From the NCBI RefSeq assembly GCF_018449695.1, contig NZ_JAAVUY010000003.1, positions 124,001 through 188,000 on the forward strand: a stretch of DNA of 64,000 bases, read 5' to 3'. Position 1 is the stretch's first letter, and each line of letters opens with the position of its first letter. Below, piece by piece: positions 53,758-63,063 of the stretch. Under the pieces are notes generated by a model. That model was given only the letters and a program-made list of their open reading frames with translations, made no database searches and was not told the DNA's origin. Origin of the DNA: Bradyrhizobium sp. dw_411. GTDB lineage: Bacteria > Pseudomonadota > Alphaproteobacteria > Rhizobiales > Xanthobacteraceae. The translations under genes were made by a program, and so were the position numbers.

Positions 53758-54105
53758 CAAATGCACTCCTGATTTCTTCCGCAGTCGAACTCGCACGGCG
53801 CGACGATCAACCTAAACCAAAACGCGCGAACGCCGCGATCATTTTGCAAGTTCGGTTTGGTTAGTTGTTGAGCTTTCTGCTCATCAGCTGAGCGCGGCGC
53901 GCATCTTTCAGCGGCGACGATCAAACAGAACAGCTTACGTTTGCGCGTTCAATGAGTTCCCATTGTCGATGTGCATGATTGCACCCAGCGTGTCATGCAC
54001 ACAAAGACTCGATGCAGAACTCGTTGAACCTAACTCCGCACATAGAGTGGCGATATTGTGGTGATTTGTGGTGCGCGTTGAACAGAACAAATCACTCGCT
54101 CGAAT
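53758..54105. other. Divergent promoter stretch between two acyltransferases
   Basis: 348 bases with AT-rich parts around 53815-53880 and 54000-54080. It must hold promoters for both directions and is a plausible site for MucR-type control. No exact element is called. Confidence 0.35.
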
Positions 54106-55392
54106 GTGAGCGTTGAAAACAGCGCGCGAGGTCTATACAACGAAACCCATGTCGCAAATGCAGTGTGGGATGCTTGCTTGACTGCATCGATACATCGTTC
54201 GAAGAATCATTATGTGCCGCTGGACAGCATTCGCGGTCTCGCGGCGCTGTGTGTCGTCATCCATCATTTTGTGATTTCAAAGCCGCTCTCGGAACTGTTG
54301 CAGAACAAAGCCTGGGTCGACAGTGCGTTTTTTGTTAATGCGTGGCTGTTCGTCGATCTGTTTTTTGTTCTGAGCGGGATCGTCATATCGCTGAACTACG
54401 TGCAATCAGGTTTCGGGTCATTCGGGTTTCGTGAATATGTCACACGCCGGCTGGCTCGAATCTATCCGATGCATATCGTCACCTTGCTGGCGTTCCTGCT
54501 GTTCCGGCTGGTGAGGCTCAGCCTGGTTGGCGTGGGTTTCATGCACACCGTGCCGCCGGAAATGCCGGTCAATAATGCCTATTCGTTTTTTGTGAATGTG
54601 CTGCTGCTGCACGCGCTCGGTTTCGTCGATTATTTGAGCTGGAACGCGCCGAGCTGGAGCATCAGCGCCGAATTCTACACCTATCTCGTGTTTGGCCTCG
54701 TCGTGATCTTTGCGCAGAAGATGAAAGATGCGAGCTTGATCTACGTGCTGTCGGCCATCCTGGTGTCTGCGAGCCTGCTCATCATTGTGTTCGTTCTGCA
54801 CAAGGACAGCATGGATTTTCATTATGATTTCGGTGTCGTGCGCTGCGTGTTCAGCTTTTTCATAGGGGTGCTCACCGTGCGGGTCGTTGCAGCGGTGCCC
54901 GCGGCTACGTCGCCTCTGCTCCAGACAGTTTGGCAGTTCGGCGCGGCGATCGCCGCGATAACGGCTGTTAGCATTGTCGGAAGCTTTCCAGCCGTCGGGT
55001 TCGTCGCTCCGGTGGTCTTTGCTGTTCTGCTGGGATCGCTGATGGCGTTTCCGGCTCGAATGCTGCCGCTTCTGTTGTCGATCAGGCCGCTGGTCTGGCT
55101 CGGCAAGCGGTCGTACTCGATCTACATGGTTCATGCCTTCGTTCTCGTGCTGATCGAATATTTCGCGAGAGGGGTGGGCGCGCAAAGGTTTCAGGCGCTG
55201 GATAGCCACCTGCTGTCGGGGGCGGCTGCGTCCTCGCTGCTGATGGTCCTTGTTGTAGCCGTTCTGGTGGTCGCCAACTTCACATTTGAGCATATCGAGA
55301 GCCCGGGCTCGCGGATCGTCAAAAGGCTGCTCGGCCGCGCGATCGAAAAAGATGGTCTTTCAACCGCGAAGGCGGAGGTTGCAGGCCAATGA
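54106..55392 (+). CDS. Membrane acyltransferase 3 family protein (second)
   Basis: 428 residues from GTG 54106. The signature YVPLDSIRGLAALCVVIHHF (motif D-x2-R and helix 1 His) and LFVDLFFVLSGIVIS are followed by FGFREYVTRRLARIYPMHI, the conserved R-x10-R element of the family. Ten helices are expected. SWNAPSWSISAEFYTYLVFG is also family-typical. It overlaps the candidate polymerase gene by four bases (ATGA), so the two are translationally coupled and probably act on the same polymer. Confidence 0.92.
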   Translation: MSVENSARGLYNETHVANAVWDACLTASIHRSKNHYVPLDSIRGLAALCVVIHHFVISKPLSELLQNKAWVDSAFFVNAWLFVDLFFVLSGIVISLNYVQSGFGSFGFREYVTRRLARIYPMHIVTLLAFLLFRLVRLSLVGVGFMHTVPPEMPVNNAYSFFVNVLLLHALGFVDYLSWNAPSWSISAEFYTYLVFGLVVIFAQKMKDASLIYVLSAILVSASLLIIVFVLHKDSMDFHYDFGVVRCVFSFFIGVLTVRVVAAVPAATSPLLQTVWQFGAAIAAITAVSIVGSFPAVGFVAPVVFAVLLGSLMAFPARMLPLLLSIRPLVWLGKRSYSIYMVHAFVLVLIEYFARGVGAQRFQALDSHLLSGAAASSLLMVLVVAVLVVANFTFEHIESPGSRIVKRLLGRAIEKDGLSTAKAEVAGQ

Positions 55393-56741
55393 GTGCTTCG
55401 GCGCGATCAGACACCATGGTGTTGACAGGCCCGGGCTATTCACCCCTCGGCCAGGAATCCAATTCCATCTGGAATCTGGAGGCCTTCGCGCTGTTCCTGT
55501 ATTTTTACCGGGACGCCTTCGCCGGCGCATTGCGCTATGCCTTCGCGATCGTGAAGCTCGACGCGTTGTGGTTCATTCCGGATCTTGCGGCGCTGGCCTG
55601 CATTGCCTTGTTTCTGCAACGTTATGTCATTGCCGGCAAAAGCCTGATCGCGTTGCTCACGCTGCTGTACATGGTGTTCTCTCTATATATTGGCTATATC
55701 TTTCTGGGGCAGGCCGCGGGCGCTGCGTCGTCTCTCAAGATGATCGCGCCGGTGTTTGTGGGATTCTGTTTTTGCGGGCGGGATCTCAGCCAATACAAGC
55801 GGTTGCTCGGTTCGATTCATCTGGTGTTCTATCTCACCATCATCGGCATCTTCCTGTCGGCCCACATGCGCCTGCCGTGGGTCGGCTTTTCCTATGAATC
55901 CTTCGGCACCGCGCGTGAGGCCCAGCGACTGTGGTGGACGCAGTCGGATCCGCGGCTGGCCGGCTTTGCCGCCGACAGCACCATGGCCGGATTCTTTACC
56001 TTCATCGCCTTCGTCATCACCTCGGTTCGCCGCAACATGCTGTGGTGTGCAATCTGGGCTCCCATCGGGATGTACGCGATCAAGCTGACGACCAGCAAAA
56101 CGACCCTGGGATTGATGATTATCTATCTGGTGTGCCTCGTCATCATCAGAATTATCCCGGAGCGCGAGAAATTCCCGATGCTGCGTCGAATGGCGCTGTG
56201 GTCGTTCCTGACCATCCTCATTCCCATCATATTGATGATCCTGTTTTCCGGTATCAACCTCGCCAGAGAATATCCGGTGCTGTTCAGCATGCAGGATCGC
56301 ATCAATAACAGCTGGCAGCTTCCGTTCGTCTATATGAGCGACCTGATGCCGCTGGGTTTTCTGACCGGCTGCGGTCTCGGCTGCTTCAACTATCCCCAGC
56401 AGCTGTTTTCCAACAAGGTCAGCTATTACGTGCCGGTCGATAATTTTTACATCGGCACCTATCTGATGTTCGGCCCGATCTTCGTCGTGTTTGTGATCTG
56501 CGTCTTCTTTGCGGTGATGCGGACAAAGGACATTTACAAGCTGACGGCCGTGATTGTGATGAATTTGTTCGCAGTGACGGTGCTTGCGTACGGTCCGGCC
56601 AGCGGTTTGCTGACCATCGGCTTTGCATTCAGTGAGGTATTCCGGAGCCGGGCTGCGAGCGTGCACGAAAGCGTGCAGGAAATTGCAGACGTTGTACCGG
56701 TCGTGCCGGATTCCGGAGGATTGACGCCAAGGGCGGCGTGA
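55389..56741 (+). CDS. Candidate polysaccharide polymerase (O-antigen ligase-like, Wzy-type)
   Basis: 450 residues with about eleven to twelve membrane helices and a larger periplasmic loop in the second half (residues about 290-350), where STMAGFFTFIAFVI and TSKTTLGLMIIYLV are found. This is the layout of the Wzy/WaaL (O-antigen ligase) family, whose sequences are poorly conserved. Position in the locus, coupled to an acyltransferase, favours polymerase over ligase. The assignment is by topology and context, not by a decisive motif. Confidence 0.7.
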   Translation: MSASARSDTMVLTGPGYSPLGQESNSIWNLEAFALFLYFYRDAFAGALRYAFAIVKLDALWFIPDLAALACIALFLQRYVIAGKSLIALLTLLYMVFSLYIGYIFLGQAAGAASSLKMIAPVFVGFCFCGRDLSQYKRLLGSIHLVFYLTIIGIFLSAHMRLPWVGFSYESFGTAREAQRLWWTQSDPRLAGFAADSTMAGFFTFIAFVITSVRRNMLWCAIWAPIGMYAIKLTTSKTTLGLMIIYLVCLVIIRIIPEREKFPMLRRMALWSFLTILIPIILMILFSGINLAREYPVLFSMQDRINNSWQLPFVYMSDLMPLGFLTGCGLGCFNYPQQLFSNKVSYYVPVDNFYIGTYLMFGPIFVVFVICVFFAVMRTKDIYKLTAVIVMNLFAVTVLAYGPASGLLTIGFAFSEVFRSRAASVHESVQEIADVVPVVPDSGGLTPRAA

Positions 56742-56792
56742 ATCTGCGGTTGCGGCTCTTTTTCGTCGTTTTTCTGATTGCATAATGTTGCC

Positions 56793-57917
56793 ATGACCGA
56801 TGCGCCGCCGATCGATCGTCCGTCAACGTTTCGCGACAAGCAGCCCGTAACGGCGGCCGGTGGTTTTCTGCCTGCGGTTCAAGGGCTTCGCGGCATTGCT
56901 GCGGCGACGGTATTGGCGGTGCATCTTTACGACATGCCAAAGGGCGGCGTCTACGATATCGCGAACCCCGGATTCCTGCCGCCGATCTGGCCGTGGCTTC
57001 AGTCGATCATGAATGTGGGAGGACACGGCGTCGAACTTTTCTTCATGATCAGCGGCTTTCTGATTCCGGCCAGTCTGGTGCGGCATGGATCGTTCTGGAA
57101 ATTCATCCGCGACCGCGTCATGCGCATCATGCCGGTGTTCTGCGTTCTGCATCTGCTGCTGTTTATTGTTGGTCCCATCGTCGGTTATAAATTCTTCCGC
57201 GATATCGACGCGGTCAGCTATGCCAAGATTTTCCTGGCCAATCTTTTCTTCGTTCCCGAGGCACTTGGGTTGCCGATTGCGCAGCAGAACGCCTGGACGC
57301 TGACATACGAGTGGGCGTTTTATATCTGGTTCGGCGTCACCTTCGTCGCGGCCATCCAGTTACGGAACTGGTTCCTGGCTGTGCCATTGATTGCGTTGGG
57401 GCTCGCGGGTGTCGTGCTGTGGCCGATGTCCGCATTTTTTATCATCGGCATGCTGTTCGCTGCCGTCGATCTGCGAATTCCGCTCAAAGGACGGCCCGGC
57501 TTGCTGGCTGGCGTGGCCTGCGGCGCGATCATGTATCTGGCGCTGGAGTATCTTCATCCGGTCTATGGCTTGCTGCCGGGTTTTCTCGTTTTCGGCATGG
57601 TGCTCGCGCCGGGCTCCGGCGTCGCAACCGCGCTCAGTGCACCGTTGCTGCAATATTGCGGCAAGATCAGCTACAGCCTTTATCTCGTCCACCCCTTTGC
57701 ATTGTTCCCACTGCAGATGCTTGGGTTGAGGCTGGTGGAGCATGGTGTCAATCGCTGGCTGTTGTGGGGAGCCTTTGTGGTTCTGGGTATTGCCGCGTCG
57801 CTGGCGGCGGGTTCGCTGAGTTATGAACTCATCGAAGTGCGGCTGCGCCGGTGGCTGGATCGGGTGCTGCCACATCTATTTGCCCGGCCGCTTGGCGGAG
57901 TTGGCCGGCCCGTCTGA
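56793..57917 (+). CDS. Membrane acyltransferase 3 family protein (third)
   Basis: 374 residues from ATG 56793 (the frame extends to a TTG at 56778). Signatures are FLPAVQGLRGIAAATVLAVH with the helix 1 His, GVELFFMISGFLIPASLV and FWKFIRDRVMRIMPVF. The C-terminal part has YCGKISYSLYLVHPFALFPL, typical of OafA/WbpC-like O-acetyltransferases. It follows the candidate polymerase by 51 bases on the same strand and precedes the hexapeptide acetyltransferase. Confidence 0.92.
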   Translation: MTDAPPIDRPSTFRDKQPVTAAGGFLPAVQGLRGIAAATVLAVHLYDMPKGGVYDIANPGFLPPIWPWLQSIMNVGGHGVELFFMISGFLIPASLVRHGSFWKFIRDRVMRIMPVFCVLHLLLFIVGPIVGYKFFRDIDAVSYAKIFLANLFFVPEALGLPIAQQNAWTLTYEWAFYIWFGVTFVAAIQLRNWFLAVPLIALGLAGVVLWPMSAFFIIGMLFAAVDLRIPLKGRPGLLAGVACGAIMYLALEYLHPVYGLLPGFLVFGMVLAPGSGVATALSAPLLQYCGKISYSLYLVHPFALFPLQMLGLRLVEHGVNRWLLWGAFVVLGIAASLAAGSLSYELIEVRLRRWLDRVLPHLFARPLGGVGRPV

Positions 57918-57981
57918 TCGCGGCCGCTACCTTGCGGACTCCGCGTGAAGCGGACGTCCTTAAAATCGGAGACTTTCCTAA

Positions 57982-58524
57982 ATGGCATGGCGCGAGGATT
58001 TGGTCGCCAATACGGGCCTTTCCGGCGCAAGAGGAGCGATCGTCGGGTGGATCACGAGTCCGGGCTTTGTGATTGTCACCTGGTGGCGCCTGGCAAAACG
58101 GCTGCGCGGCAGTGGACGAATTGGACGGGCGCTGTCCTGGATCATTCTGCGATCCTGCCTGACCGGGCGAGGCTGCTACATATCGCTGCTCGCTGAAATA
58201 GAGCCGGGACTTATCCTGCCGCATCCGATCGGGCTTGTGATCGGGGAGGGGGTACGGATCGGCCGATCCGTCACGCTTTATCAAAGCGTGACGCTGGGCC
58301 GTCGCGGCTCGAGCGAGGCAGAATACCCCAAGCTTGAGGACAATGTCGTCGTCTATGCCGGCGCCGTCGTCATCGGCCCCGTCACCGTGGGCAAGGCGGC
58401 CGTCATTGCCGCCAATGCCGTGGTCAATCGCGACGTGCCGCCGGGATCCGTTGCGGCGGGAATACCGGCACGGATCCTTTCGAACACGAAGTTAACGGCA
58501 TCGTCAGCGCGCCGCGAGGCTTGA
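57982..58524 (+). CDS. Hexapeptide-repeat acetyltransferase (serine acetyltransferase-like)
   Basis: 180 residues. The C-terminal half is a left-handed beta-helix: IEPGLILPHPIGLVIGEGVR, IGRSVTLYQSVTLG, then VVVYAGAVVIGPVTVGK and SVAAGIPARIL. The N-terminus has a hydrophobic patch (GWITSPGFVIVTWWRL) as in EpsC-like enzymes of polysaccharide loci, which are named after serine acetyltransferase but are thought to act on sugars or amino-sugar precursors. Acetyl-CoA is the expected donor. It is the fourth acyltransferase of the locus and may be co-transcribed with the third. Confidence 0.85.
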   Translation: MAWREDLVANTGLSGARGAIVGWITSPGFVIVTWWRLAKRLRGSGRIGRALSWIILRSCLTGRGCYISLLAEIEPGLILPHPIGLVIGEGVRIGRSVTLYQSVTLGRRGSSEAEYPKLEDNVVVYAGAVVIGPVTVGKAAVIAANAVVNRDVPPGSVAAGIPARILSNTKLTASSARREA

Positions 58525-58550
58525 AGGCGCGCTGAACGATGTGGTTGCTT

Positions 58551-61500
58551 TCATGCAAACAGGAAGTTGCCGTGATCGAGGCTGCCGACCGCGATATTTT
58601 TCAGCAGGATCGTATCCGTGGCCGAAACATGCACCAGGGAGTCGGCCCCGGATTGCGTGATCTGAAGATGGCTGTAATCGGCGACCAGTGATTTGGCGAT
58701 CTCGATAACGTCGTGGTTGGCTGCAGTACCGGCCAGGAATCCGTTGACCTGCTCGGCGCCGTGATCGAACGCGATCGTCAGGCCCGAACTGACAGCCGTG
58801 ATGTTGTGCGTCAGGCCGTTGCCGTTGAGCACATCGACCTGCAGCAGGTTGCCGTTGGCGTAGCTGTCGTGCTCGGTCGCGCCCGGCAAGCCCGCGACCT
58901 GGAATTTGAAAATGTCCGTGCTGCCATTCGGATTGACGATCGTCGACAACGTTTCTGTGCCGGTGGCATTGTAGTTGTTGGTCGTAACGGTTCCGTCGCT
59001 CCCGACCACCTGAGTATAATCCAGCGAGCCGTCGGCATGGGTGCGAGTGACGTCGACGACCTTGCCGGTCGTATCCAGATGCTGATCCATCGTGGTGTAG
59101 CTCTGGCCGGTGACGTTGTAGTTCCAATTGTCCTGGGTGTGGTCGGCGTTGAGGATATAGGCCGCCGTCTTCACGCCGTTGGTGTAGACGGTCGTGGAAT
59201 TGTAACCGTTTGCTTCCTGCACGACTTCGCTGGTGAGGACACCTGACGCGTCGTAGGTATCGGCGGTCTTGGTGCCATCGCTGGTCTGGGTCAGATGGAA
59301 GGCATTCGTGCCGTCATTGTGGGTCCGCAGCAGTGACGTCTCGAGACCGGTTGCATCATAGGTGTCGTGTTCGGTGCCGTAGGTCTGGCCTTTGATGTTG
59401 AGGATGTAGACATCTTTGCTGCCATTCGGGTGGAAAATCGTCGACAAGGTCTCGTTGCCGAGCGTGTCATAATTGTTGATCGTATCGGTGCCGTCGCTGC
59501 CGATCACCTGGGTGTAATCCAAGGACCCGTCGGCGTGGGTGCGGGTGACGTCGACGACCTTGCCGGTCGTATCCAGATGCTGGTCCATGGTCGTGTAGCT
59601 CTGGCCGGTGACGTTGTAGCTCCAGTTGTCCTGGGTATGGTCGGCGTTGAGGATGTAGGCGGCCGTCTTCACGCCGTTGGTGTACAGCGTGGTTGAATAG
59701 TAGCCGTTCGCCATCTGCACGACTTCGCTGGTGAGATGACCCGTGGCGTCGTAGATATCGGAGGTCTTGGTGCCGTTGCTGGTTTGCACGAACTGAAAGG
59801 CATCGGTGCCGTCATTATGGGTGCGAAGCTGCGATGTCAGCAAACCCGTCGCGCTATAGGTGTCGTGTTCAGTGCCGTAGGTCTGGCCCTTGATGTTGAG
59901 AAGATAGACGTCCTTGCTGCCATCGGGGTGGAAAATGGTCGACAGCGTCTCGTTACCGAGCGCATCGTAATTGTTGATCGTATTGGTGCCGTCGCTGGCG
60001 ATCACTTGGGTATAGTCCAGCGACCCGTCGGCATGGGTGCGCGTGACGGAGGTTACCTTGCCGGTCGCATCCACATGCTGGACCATGGTGGTGTAGCTCT
60101 GGCCAGTGACATTGTAGCTCCAGTTATCCCGAGTGTGGTCGGCGTTGAGGATATAGGCCGCGGTCTTCACACCGTTGGTGTACTGCGTGGTCGAGTAATA
60201 GCCGTTCGACATCTGAACGACCTCGCTGACAAGATGACCCGTGGCGTCATAGGTGTCTGCGGTCCTGGTGCCGTTACTGGTCTGGGTCAGTTGGAAGGCA
60301 GTGGTGCCGTCGTTGTGGGTGCGAAGCTGCGAGGTCAGCAAACCCGTTGGGCTATAAGTATCGTGTTCGCTGCCGTAGGTCTGTCCCTTGATGTTGAGAA
60401 GATAGACGTCCTTGCTGCCATCGGGATGGAAAATGGTCGATAGGGTCTCGTTGCCGACCGCGTCGTAGTTATTGATCGTGTCGGTGCCGTCGCTGGCAAT
60501 GACCTGGGTGTAATCCAGCGATCCGTCGGCATGGGTGCGCGTGACGGAGGTCACCTTGCCGGTCGCATCAAGATGCTGATGTTGCGTGGTATAGGTCTGG
60601 CCGGTGACGTTGTAGCTCCAGTTGTCCTGGGTGTGATCGGCGTTGAGGATATAGGCGGCCGTCTTCACACCGGCCGTATAGACCGTCGTGGAATAATAGC
60701 CGTTTGTCTGCTGCACGACTTCCGTCGTGAGGTTGCCGCCGACGTCGTACCAGTCGACGGTCTTGGTTCCCGCCGTGGTCTGAGTCATCTTGAGGAAGGT
60801 GCTGCCGTCGCTGCGGGTTTGCACGACGTTGGTCAGGAATCCCGACGCGTTGTAGCTGTCGTGTTCGGTCGTGTACGACTGGCCCTTGATGTTAAAAGTG
60901 TAAACGTCCTTCGAGCCGTCGGTATTGACGTGAATCTCGCTGGCCTTCACGCCGGCGGTATAGGCCGTGGTATCGGTCGAGCCATCGGCATAAACGATCA
61001 CGGTGGACGTCAGAAGTCCGTTGCTGAGACCCGAATTCGACGTCGATAGCAGCGTTCCGTTCGCATTGTAGGTAAGGGTCTGACTCCACTGCGATGTGGA
61101 CGTTGTGACGGAAAATGAATACCCGCCCTGAATCGATGCCAGCGCGTTACCGTAATGCGAGATGATATAGCTCATGGTCGACTGCGACGCGACCGGCAGG
61201 ATATGCGTATCGGTCAAGGTGATGGTCTGGAGCGATGTATCCGCGTTGAGGGCCGAAAGCTGCCCGACGATGTCAGCGGCTGTCCCACTGACGTTGACCA
61301 GCGGCGTGGTCACCGTGCCGGACCCATTCGCAGGGGCATCGATCTCGATGATCACAGGATGATCGCTGACTGGTATGACGATCTGGCTTACATTGGTATA
61401 GGTAGCAATGGCGGTCGTGCCGCTCAGCGGATCGTAGACGCTGACCGTCCGATGAACGCCGCCGAGATTGACGGTTACAGACTCCGTGGGCGCGGCGACT

Positions 61501-62564
61501 TCCGTATCGGTCGTGTCATTCCAGATTTTGGGCTCCGCCCACACCACCAGATCGTAGGCGCCGTTGCTTTTGCCGAGCACCATGCTGCTGCCGGTGGAGG
61601 GCAGGCCAGTAATAGAGTAGCCCAACGGCGTGGTTGGCGTGTGCCCGCCGGTTCCATTATCGCTGAGGATGGTCGTCAGATTGTGGATCGCAGTCGCGGC
61701 CAGTTTGGGGGTGCCGTCAGTGTTGAACAGACCGAATTGTGTCTGGGGATCATTGGCGGCGCCGGTCGAGGGGTGATCCAGCAGCTCATATAGATAAGTC
61801 GTGCTCACGCCATCCTTGTAGGCGTCGACCAGCGTATTGAGAATCGACTTGGCCTGCACGGACTGGTCGGCGCCGAGAAAGGGCGTGTTGCTTTGCGTGG
61901 TGTAACCGGTCTCCGTGATCACGGTCGGCTTTCCGGAAGCTACGGAACTTGCAGCGCTAAGCGAGGCCGCGAGCGCCGCCTGCGGTGTGGTCTCGGTGCT
62001 GGCATAGGCGTGGGAATTGATGACGTCGGTCGAGGCCGAGAGATTGCCGAGCTGTGAGTAGCCGGACAGATCATTATAACCGATGGTCAGATCGTATACC
62101 GGGATATTGGCAAGCGCGGCGTCGCCCTTGATCGCGGTGTAGTAGGCCTGCTGGAACTGGCCCGCGGCGGCGATGCTTGAGCTGCCATTGTAGCTGAACG
62201 GCTGCACGTTCGCCTCGTTCAAACCCTCCAGCGCCACGATGCCGCCAGGATGGGTGGCTTCGAAGCTGTCCACCGACGCCAGATATTGCTGGAGTCCTGC
62301 GCTACCTGCCGCCGGGATGTTGGAGGGAACAATGAAATCGAATTTGAAGCCGGCACTCGCCAACCCGTCGAGGACCGGTTGCGCCGCGGGGCTGGCGGCC
62401 AGCGAATCGCGCAGCGTCGTGACGCCGAGATATTTCAGGTCGTCCACCATGAGGGCGAGGTTGTTGTAGGAACCCCAAGCGTAGCCCGCATGCGTATTGA
62501 CGCCGATGGAACCAACAAAGGAGCTTGCGGACAAAATGGTTTGATCGATAGCCGAAGTGGTCAT
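58551..62564 (-). CDS. Giant secreted glycoside hydrolase with RHS-like repeats
   Basis: 1337 residues from ATG 62564 (AGGTGAG upstream). There is no signal peptide. Residues 1-300 form a clan-A glycoside hydrolase-like (TIM-barrel) domain: ALEGLNEANV gives the acid/base Glu117 and VITETGY the nucleophile Glu218. Residues 310-410 look like a beta-sandwich. Residues 430-1235 are YD/RHS-like repeats, including four copies of a 166-residue unit. The C-terminus (DTILLKNIAVGSLDHGNFLF) resembles type I secretion signals. The likely role is trimming or anchoring of the polysaccharide made by this locus, comparable to ExsH/PslG-type enzymes (inference). No type I exporter is in the window. Confidence 0.85.
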   Translation of the reverse strand: MTTSAIDQTILSASSFVGSIGVNTHAGYAWGSYNNLALMVDDLKYLGVTTLRDSLAASPAAQPVLDGLASAGFKFDFIVPSNIPAAGSAGLQQYLASVDSFEATHPGGIVALEGLNEANVQPFSYNGSSSIAAAGQFQQAYYTAIKGDAALANIPVYDLTIGYNDLSGYSQLGNLSASTDVINSHAYASTETTPQAALAASLSAASSVASGKPTVITETGYTTQSNTPFLGADQSVQAKSILNTLVDAYKDGVSTTYLYELLDHPSTGAANDPQTQFGLFNTDGTPKLAATAIHNLTTILSDNGTGGHTPTTPLGYSITGLPSTGSSMVLGKSNGAYDLVVWAEPKIWNDTTDTEVAAPTESVTVNLGGVHRTVSVYDPLSGTTAIATYTNVSQIVIPVSDHPVIIEIDAPANGSGTVTTPLVNVSGTAADIVGQLSALNADTSLQTITLTDTHILPVASQSTMSYIISHYGNALASIQGGYSFSVTTSTSQWSQTLTYNANGTLLSTSNSGLSNGLLTSTVIVYADGSTDTTAYTAGVKASEIHVNTDGSKDVYTFNIKGQSYTTEHDSYNASGFLTNVVQTRSDGSTFLKMTQTTAGTKTVDWYDVGGNLTTEVVQQTNGYYSTTVYTAGVKTAAYILNADHTQDNWSYNVTGQTYTTQHQHLDATGKVTSVTRTHADGSLDYTQVIASDGTDTINNYDAVGNETLSTIFHPDGSKDVYLLNIKGQTYGSEHDTYSPTGLLTSQLRTHNDGTTAFQLTQTSNGTRTADTYDATGHLVSEVVQMSNGYYSTTQYTNGVKTAAYILNADHTRDNWSYNVTGQSYTTMVQHVDATGKVTSVTRTHADGSLDYTQVIASDGTNTINNYDALGNETLSTIFHPDGSKDVYLLNIKGQTYGTEHDTYSATGLLTSQLRTHNDGTDAFQFVQTSNGTKTSDIYDATGHLTSEVVQMANGYYSTTLYTNGVKTAAYILNADHTQDNWSYNVTGQSYTTMDQHLDTTGKVVDVTRTHADGSLDYTQVIGSDGTDTINNYDTLGNETLSTIFHPNGSKDVYILNIKGQTYGTEHDTYDATGLETSLLRTHNDGTNAFHLTQTSDGTKTADTYDASGVLTSEVVQEANGYNSTTVYTNGVKTAAYILNADHTQDNWNYNVTGQSYTTMDQHLDTTGKVVDVTRTHADGSLDYTQVVGSDGTVTTNNYNATGTETLSTIVNPNGSTDIFKFQVAGLPGATEHDSYANGNLLQVDVLNGNGLTHNITAVSSGLTIAFDHGAEQVNGFLAGTAANHDVIEIAKSLVADYSHLQITQSGADSLVHVSATDTILLKNIAVGSLDHGNFLFA
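58860..60704 (-). repeat. 498-bp tandem repeats in the secreted hydrolase gene
   Basis: Units at 60207-60704, 59709-60206, 59211-59708 and a partial one from 59210 to about 58860. The words encoding NGYYSTT, AAYILNADHT and NWSYNVTGQ recur exactly 498 bases apart (for example 59098, 59596, 60094 and 60592). Each 166-residue unit is itself made of about five YD-like strands of 22-36 residues. DNA similarity between units is high, pointing to recent amplification. Confidence 0.92.
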
Positions 62565-63063
62565 GGCCGCTCACCTGGTAGGAGGAGATTTGCTGTTGTT
62601 ATTTTTCTAGCGCTCAAGTTTTCATGTTGGGTGTTGAATTTGGGTAAAACTCAACGCAACAAGCCTTCTTCGTTGAAGAAGCTCTTGTTGCATGGAACTT
62701 GTGCAAGAAATTTCACTTCAGGAAATTTCACTTGCAGCGACGAAGTTCACACCAAGGGTCTGCGCAGCGCCGTATCATTGATCCACGAATACAGTGGCGT
62801 GAGCGCGGCGATCACGCGACCAAAAATATTTTGTCTGCTGAAAGTGCGCGCAAGTTGCCGCAGATGTGGGCGCAGCGGTCCTAATGCCGGGAGAATTTTC
62901 GTCTGGCGCGTCGGCGCAGATTTGTCACACCGGGATTTTACGGATCACCGGGGCATGCGGAACTCGGGCAAACAATTAGACAAGAATCGCGCGTCAGATC
63001 TCTGTGGAGTCGCAAGTCGGGCGAGCGTCGGAAATCTGACGCAACAAGAAGCAGACGTTACGG
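62565..63063. other. Gene-free stretch upstream of the secreted hydrolase
   Basis: 499 bases. The first 350 are markedly AT-richer than the rest of the window, with clustered A/T runs around 62590-62720 and 62820-62840. This would suit a promoter region silenced by a MucR or H-NS-like protein. No gene, hairpin or repeat is called. Confidence 0.4.

Noticed and set aside
53758..54105. Possible mobile-element scar between divergent acyltransferases
   Set aside because: The stretch is AT-rich, but no terminal inverted repeat, target duplication or transposase remnant could be found.
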